Source: Perilla frutescens (lineage: Eukaryota; Streptophyta; Magnoliopsida; Lamiales; Lamiaceae). Taken from it: a DNA stretch of 64,000 nt. Under the pieces are notes generated by a model. The model was not told the origin of the DNA and did not search any database. It was given only the letters and a program-made list of their open reading frames with translations. The stretch lies in NCBI GenBank assembly GCA_026008535.1, contig BRKX01000001.1, positions 38,901,817 through 38,965,816 on the forward strand, in the 5' to 3' direction. How positions within the stretch are numbered: the first letter of the stretch is position 1; the number at the start of each line of letters is the position of its first letter. Positions 58,813 to 64,000 of this stretch are shown in pieces. Made by a program: the position numbers and the translations under genes.

Positions 58813-59302
58813 AGGCCAATCAAACTGATCAGAAGCCTTAAGAATAACTTCTTGTAAAATTAGTTTCTTATCCATTTTCCTAATAAAAATCTTTTGCTTA
58901 AAAAAAATGTTTTGTCAACATTTATTTTGAATTCTTGACCGTTGGAAAAATAATGACGCGTCTCATGGTTATTACAAAACCAACGACCAAAAGAAACGAC
59001 AAGGGGTCATTACTTCTCTCAACCAACATATTTATGAGTCTCTCTCTTTACTCATAAAAACCCCTAGCTCGTCCTTTTGCTAGAAGAGACACATTCATTT
59101 CTCAAATCATCCGAGAAATCTCTTCACTGTCCAACTCTCTCAACCAGAAATTCTAGCCAAACTCCTTCAATGGAAAAATTACTCAGCTCCCCAATTCTTT
59201 CAAAAACCAGATTTTGAGAGACAAATTCCTTGAAAGGAAGAAGTCCCAGAAAATTCTCCATGAATCAAACAACCCAAATCTGCTTGTTAGTCTTCATAAG
59301 AC
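58813..59302. other. Spacer before extra ORF B with a TATA-like box
   Basis: Non-coding between ORFs A and B. CATAAAAACCCC near 59053 is a possible TATA box, followed by a pyrimidine-rich leader (59070-59200). This resembles the layouts before ORFs A and C, but is the weakest of the three. Confidence -1.
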
Positions 59303-60960
59303 ATGAATTCTCTATTACCCGGAAACACCACCAAGGCTCTTCAGACAACACTTGGTGTGTGAATTTCTTCTTCAAGCAAGAGTAAGTGCAAATGGTAAGG
59401 AGATATCATCAACTATCTGAGGCTAATTGATCAAGATAACTGAAGAAACAGTTGCTGAAGTTTTTCAAGTTCCAAGTCAAAGGAGCAACACTTCAAGAAT
59501 TGAGTGAAGCAGCTGAACCATACTGGAGAAAGTGGAAAGCCTCCACCTGCAGCAAAGCATTCAGTTTTACCACAACTAAAACTAATTTAAAGCCAGAGTA
59601 TGGGGTTCTGCTTGACATCACAAACAAGATGATGTTTGGAGCTATTGGAAGCCAGAGCTAGCTTACCTAAGAGAGTTACAAGGTGATGATTCACCTAGCT
59701 GAAGGAAGATAAACAAATTGGGTAGAGTTTGTATTTTCTCAGATCAAGCATCAAGTCCTCAAGGCCTCCAACTCAAAGAGAACAAAGAAGTTTGAGTCTA
59801 TGGTAGGACTCGTTCTCACGATGAGCAAGATGATTGAAGACATCTTGAAGCTGCCAAATGATGATGCTTTACCAGTCCTTGTCTCTGACTGAATTCCCAA
59901 GAAAGGAAGCATTCATCTTCAGTCACTCAAGAAGAAAAGAAGGACCAAGGCCAAGACAAGTGCCACAGTCTCATGCTCTGTCACCAGTCTCAAAGAATGG
60001 ATCGTCAGCTGATTTCAAAGTCTGTTATGATCCAGATGACCTCATTCAATTCATCGAAATCCCTCATCCAGACAATATAGTTGATTACTTCAAGAGCACT
60101 TGCCCTCCTCTTCAACTAATGGAAGAAAATATTCGCACTTTTTATAGAGATGAATATACAGCCAAGAATGCACAAAAAGAGGTAACCAATTTACTTGTCA
60201 CTCAATTTGCATTCGTGACTATGCAAGATCAAGAGCTCTTTAAGCAACTGCATCGGTATTTCTACTGGTACAACTGGAGACATTCAATGTCCATCCAGTC
60301 TCATTTCTTGATCACTGTCTTTCATGGCATGAGTTTTTGGCAAAGAGAAGAAGCTTGGAGCTTAAAATGGATAAGATCTTCAAATCTATTTTCTCCAACT
60401 ATCGTGCAAGTTCAGAGGATTATGAGTCACCGACTGACCAACAAAATTCCTCCAACTGCCTTACTTATCAAACTGAAAAGTGACATTATGGTTCAAGAAG
60501 AAGTAGGAATCCAGTAGTCAGCAAACTGCACAAACAGCCCTGCCTGTCGAAAACTGAATTTTGACAATCTATCAAATCAGTCAGCTAAGCCACCTCAACC
60601 AACTGAACCTGCAACTGAGTAGATACACAGAGATCCACTCCTCACCCCAGTTGCAATGAGTCGAGAATGTGATGATAAAGACACTGCCACTGATAGCTTC
60701 AAGCTCGAAAACAGCTGCCCAACTGAATTTCTAAGAAGTTCAGATCAAGTCATCCTACAAGAGAAACTTGCAGAGAAGGCGAAGGGTCACGTCAGTAGAA
60801 GCAAAGCAACAGAGTCAGGATCCATAGGAAAAACAAGGCCAGAGAAGCCAACTGAAGAAATTGGACCTGCATCAAAGAAGAAAAGACCAAACTACTCCGA
60901 GAAAAGCAGTGAAGAGAATCCAGTTCGCCCTATCAAAAAGAGAAAATTAACTGAGATTTG
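59303..60960 (+). pseudogene. Extra ORF B of the outer element
   Basis: A badly broken paralogue of ORF A. Recognisable parts are EAAEPYWRKWKA (about 59503), WVEFVFSQIKHQVLKA with a following SKMIEDILKLPND segment (about 59718-59862), QELFKQLHRYFYWYNWR (about 60228-60280), and a basic, Lys-rich C-terminus (KKKRPNYSEKSSEENPVR to 60960). The order of FSQ(L/I)K, then a hydrophobic helix, then charged tail matches ORF A and ORF C. At least three frame changes and several stops. Function unknown. Confidence -1.
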
Positions 60961-61633
60961 ATCCAGCAGTTCAGAAACTGATATCATCAGTTCAGTGATG
61001 AATCAGCTAAGGGGGCCAAGCAGAAGACACAACAGAACTGATCGATCAGCTGCCATATCGTCAGTTCTCAAGTCATCAGTTGGACTGTATCCCAACTAAC
61101 ACAGGATAAGTTTTTGAATTATTTATTCTTTTAAGCTTATCTTAAATAAATTATTACCGTTGTGATTTATTGCAATTTTATCATAATCCAACGGATATAA
61201 TTTTTCAAAATGGGAGATCTCTAACAAATAGCTAGCATTAATGCTACTGACCAACATCAACCACTAAAATGAAAAGTGAGTTGATCGATTGAGAGATATA
61301 AATAGCAAAATCCCACAGCAAATATTTGCTATTTATGAAAACTATCCCATTTTTAAATGGATGAAATCTCAACTGCTAATCCAAAGTAAGGCTAAGCTTA
61401 TAGACGGGTGAGATATCCATTGCATTTAACCAGCTGAGCATTAGTCAAATCCATTAACTGATCAGCTGAAGGGTACTCGAGTGCAACTCAAGTACATGCA
61501 TGCAAAGCTTCCTTTATATGCTAATGAGAAATTGATTAAGATCATGTATCTATCTTCATAATTCTCCTTGCATTGCTTTGCAGCCATCTCTCTCTACTCC
61601 ATTCTACTCTTGAAATTTTCTCTCTTTTGCATA
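60961..61633. other. Spacer before extra ORF C
   Basis: Non-coding between ORFs B and C. It contains a good TATA box (listed separately) and a leader of about 330 bases. Confidence -1.
61295..61306 (+). promoter_or_regulatory. TATA-like box before extra ORF C
   Basis: GAGATATAAATAGCAAAAT, a strong match to the plant TATA consensus TATAAATA, 330 bp before the ATG of ORF C. Confidence -1.
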
Positions 61634-62771
61634 ATGGAACTCCCCGCTCAATATATTGATCCAGCAAGACTTGCTCTCAACATCAAAAGAGACAAGTTTC
61701 TAAACCTGGACTTTCTAAAGAAGAGGCTATCAGATGAAGAATTTCATCGAATAGTCAAAGCAGCGGAGGAAACTGAATTACTTCAGTTTCTCACACTATC
61801 CCTAGAGTATAGAAGATGCTTTCTGGAGCTTGTTGCTGAGTTTTACATAAACTCACAGATTGCAGGCGACAACAACATCATTTCATCAGTTGGTCCTCAC
61901 GTGATCATAATCACGAAAGATACAATGATGGAGACCCTCCATCTTCCCGATGCATGTTCACAAACTGACTCAATAACCATGCCGAATCAGAGAGAATTGT
62001 GGAATAATGAAACCAGGCATTGCGTATCGCGACTTCTCACACAGACTGAAGGACAGTCTACAACTGGAGTTCATACAGCTCCAGGATATAGTGATTCACT
62101 ATCTTCGAGGTAACTTAGACTATATCGACTTCAGCGCAGAGAATGCTCACCTGATGGCACTCATTTTCTATCGATGCAAAGTGGACTGGGCATCGTACTT
62201 GGTATCACAACTCCGCCACTATGTTCAGAAGGCTCAATTTGGCTATTAAACGGGCACATTCTAGGAGAAGCTAGGATTCATCAACCGGTTAAACCGGATC
62301 ATCAGTGATCAAATCCAACTTCCTCCACTTTACGACGTGTTGCTGGACAGGAGAGATTTTCTCCCCATAATCTTTCTCAAAAGAAAGAAGAACCTGAAGC
62401 CCTTCGGCAAAATCACAAGAAGGCCGCAAACTGCTAATGAAGATATCTCCACTCTGACTGAACTGACATTTATCAATCGAGGAAAGCAACCAATGTCAGA
62501 AGATGACATGATAACTGAATCAACTGCGCCAGCTGATTCTCAACCAGCTGCCACAAGTTCCATGGATGGTGTTGAAGAAAGCTTTAACAAAACTCTCGAA
62601 CATTTGCTATTCAGCAGTTTCCAAATCATTGAGAGTTATGACTCCTCCCTCTTCGATCAACTGAGGCGATATCTCAGATGGTACCTCTGGAGATTCCAAG
62701 TTGATAAAGCAGTCATGTTCGAACTGCTTGACAAAAAGGGAAGACATTTTTGGAGTCAAGAAGGCATCTGA
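61634..62771 (+). pseudogene. Extra ORF C of the outer element
   Basis: Opens MELPAQYIDPARLALNIKRD. The frame holds to about 62110 and continues in another frame from about 62007 (LEFIQLQDIVIHYLRGNLDY, VDWASYLVSQLRHYVQKAQ), then past stops to 62771 (SSLFDQLRRYLRWYLWR near 62645). SQLRHYV and LFDQLRRYLRWYLWR correspond to FSQLKKFV of ORF A and LFKQLHRYFYWYNWR of ORF B. It is the best-preserved of the three. By resemblance it belongs with the retrotransposon extra ORFs of unknown role. Confidence -1.
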
Positions 62772-63085
62772 AGCCGGAACTAGATGAACAACCCCTACAC
62801 TGCATCTCTAACAATTTCGGAGATCATGGATTCAATGATTTAATGAATACAACACGGAGTTCCAGCCGCAGATCCTCTACCTTTTACCGAGCCATCCAAC
62901 TCATCCTTTACTCCACTAGAATTCATCCACCCACTTCCAACTGAAGGACTCTTCACGAATTTAGCCATGTTGACCAGTGAACCTCAAGTTCAATTTCCAC
63001 TCCCGGATTTACGACAGCTAACGACAACAGAAGAGACATCAAATTAGTTACCCCCGCCATCACCACAACACCAAATCCCTCCCAT

Positions 63086-63304
63086 ATGAAGGTAATCTTG
63101 CTACTACCTTCAGTTTACTACCACACATCCCCATACCGTCATTTGATCTGTAACTCCATACCCTTTTGGATGATGCCAAAAAGGGGGAAAGATGATGAGG
63201 AGATTGAGAAAAATGATAGAAAATTCTTCAATCTCTGGGATGAGATTCAGGGGAAAGTACAGCCTCAGGAGGAAGATATGAGGACTGTCAAAATTGCTGA
63301 ATAA
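63086..63304 (+). pseudogene. Short coding remnant after ORF C
   Basis: 72 codons with WMMPKRGKDDEEIEK followed by a Glu- and Lys-rich stretch. The frame is open but the start is uncertain and no family is recognised. It overlaps an internal polypurine-like tract. Confidence -1.
63178..63190 (+). other. Internal polypurine-like tract
   Basis: AAAAAGGGGGAAAG, almost the same as the true polypurine tract 515 bp downstream. It may be a secondary plus-strand primer or an old duplicate. Confidence -1.
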
Positions 63305-63692
63305 GAAAGGCAACAGGAGGAAGTTTGGGGAGAAGTCTGGAGAAATGCCAGAGATGGGAGACATCAGTCTCAGGGGAAGTCTGAGGAGATGTTTGGAGGA
63401 ATGCTTGAGGAAAGGGAGAATCTAGCAACTGCTGGAAAAAATAAAGACTGAAAAGTGATGAGTAACAGTTGAAGAAGTGCAGCAGCTGAAGAAAAGGAGA
63501 AGCTAGAAACTGAAAGAAAACGAAAAAGAAAAATTGTTGTAGATTGAAAGAAATCTAATCAGTTTATGCAATCAGTTTCGTAACTATGAAAAGTTTTCTT
63601 ACTTGATTGTGTATTCTCTTATACACAAGCTGAAAATTTCTTAAAATGAGTTTTTCCATCATTGCTCAATTTTGCCAAGTTTTGACATCATC

Positions 63693-63704
63693 AAAAGGGG
63701 GAAA
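63693..63704 (+). other. Polypurine tract of the outer element
   Basis: AAAAGGGGGAAA directly before the 3' LTR. Confidence -1.
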
Positions 63705-63705
63705 T

Positions 63706-64000
63706 TGTTAGGAAAAACTATCAAGAGTTTTCCTTACTGGGGTTTTGATGAGATGTCAAAATATGTCAAAGAGTCTTGAAAAAATGAAAAGAAATCAAGC
63801 AGAAATCGAGGATGATCATAAAAAATTGAGCTATCAAAGCCTAAGAATGATCAATCCAAAAAGAAAAGAAAATAAAAAAAAAGAAAAGAAAAATAAAAAG
63901 AAAATAAAAAAAGAGAGAGAAAAGAAAAAAAAGAGAAAAAACCAGCCAAGGGCTGAGAAAAAGAAGAAAGTTGTAGCTTGATTGCTAGATCAATTAGCAA
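63706..64000 (+). repeat. 3' LTR of the outer element, cut by the window end
   Basis: Starts TGTTAGGAAAAACTATC and follows the 5' LTR closely to the last base of the window, including the purine-rich tract. About 1.8 kb should lie beyond. Confidence -1.

Larger units (their letters stand above)
39356..64000 (+). mobile_element. Outer SIRE-like Ty1/copia retrotransposon (runs past the window end)
   Basis: A 5' LTR, a tRNA-Met-type primer site, gag, pol in copia order (protease, integrase, reverse transcriptase, RNase H), extra ORFs, a polypurine tract and the start of the 3' LTR are all present on one strand. Without the nested element (48918-57972 plus one TATCT copy) the length to the 3' LTR start is about 15.3 kb. 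Long LTRs, a large coiled-coil gag and ORFs after pol fit the SIRE/Maximus lineage. Every coding part is broken. Confidence -1.

Overview
The window is nuclear DNA of a flowering plant, most likely a eudicot and possibly an asterid (the order is a guess). The evidence is AT-rich intergenic DNA, GT-AG introns, two genes of plant-specific families, and dense plant-type transposable elements: Helitrons, Mutator-like and hAT elements, tRNA-derived SINEs, foldback MITEs and nested Ty1/copia retrotransposons. No rRNA, CRISPR array, phage or bacterial gene is visible.

Layout. (1) 578-11370, + strand: a complete 14-exon gene for an SMP/C2-domain membrane-tethering protein of the NTMC2T3/SYTF type (822 codons, every intron in phase 0). 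Its introns carry microsatellites and an exact 219-bp tandem duplication. (2) 11371-33800: repeat-derived intergenic DNA. It holds a cluster of three Helitrons (12800-21271, one with a decayed Rep gene that keeps its HUH and two-tyrosine motifs but has lost the helicase), a long-TIR element with a (GA)n tract and a 20-bp-class satellite (21767-23222), a Mutator-like element with a 10-bp target duplication (23625-25132), several foldback MITEs, and at least three copies of one short SINE family. (3) 34063-34419: a small two-exon LITTLE ZIPPER gene. About 200 bp upstream there is a near-perfect binding sequence for HD-ZIP III factors, the proteins that LITTLE ZIPPERs inhibit, so a feedback circuit is visible in the DNA. 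(4) 35357-36737: a hAT remnant keeping the start of its transposase; then a Helitron-like end with a nested Stowaway-like MITE, and a further MITE. (5) 39356 to the window end: a very large SIRE-like Ty1/copia element with 2.1-kb LTRs. It holds decayed gag and pol, then three related extra ORFs (A, B, C) between pol and the 3' LTR, two of them preceded by clear TATA boxes. ORF A is split by a second complete copia element (48918-57972, 911-bp LTRs, TATCT target duplication). That inner element has lost integrase and most of reverse transcriptase but carries its own large extra ORF.

The two host genes look intact and unrelated to each other. Everything else I can recognise is mobile-element sequence, nearly all of it disabled by stops, frameshifts, deletions and catalytic-site changes. 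The observations most worth following are the triplicated extra ORF of the outer retrotransposon with its internal promoters, the dispersed TGTCnnnGACA palindromes of the inner element, and the candidate HD-ZIP III site at the LITTLE ZIPPER gene.
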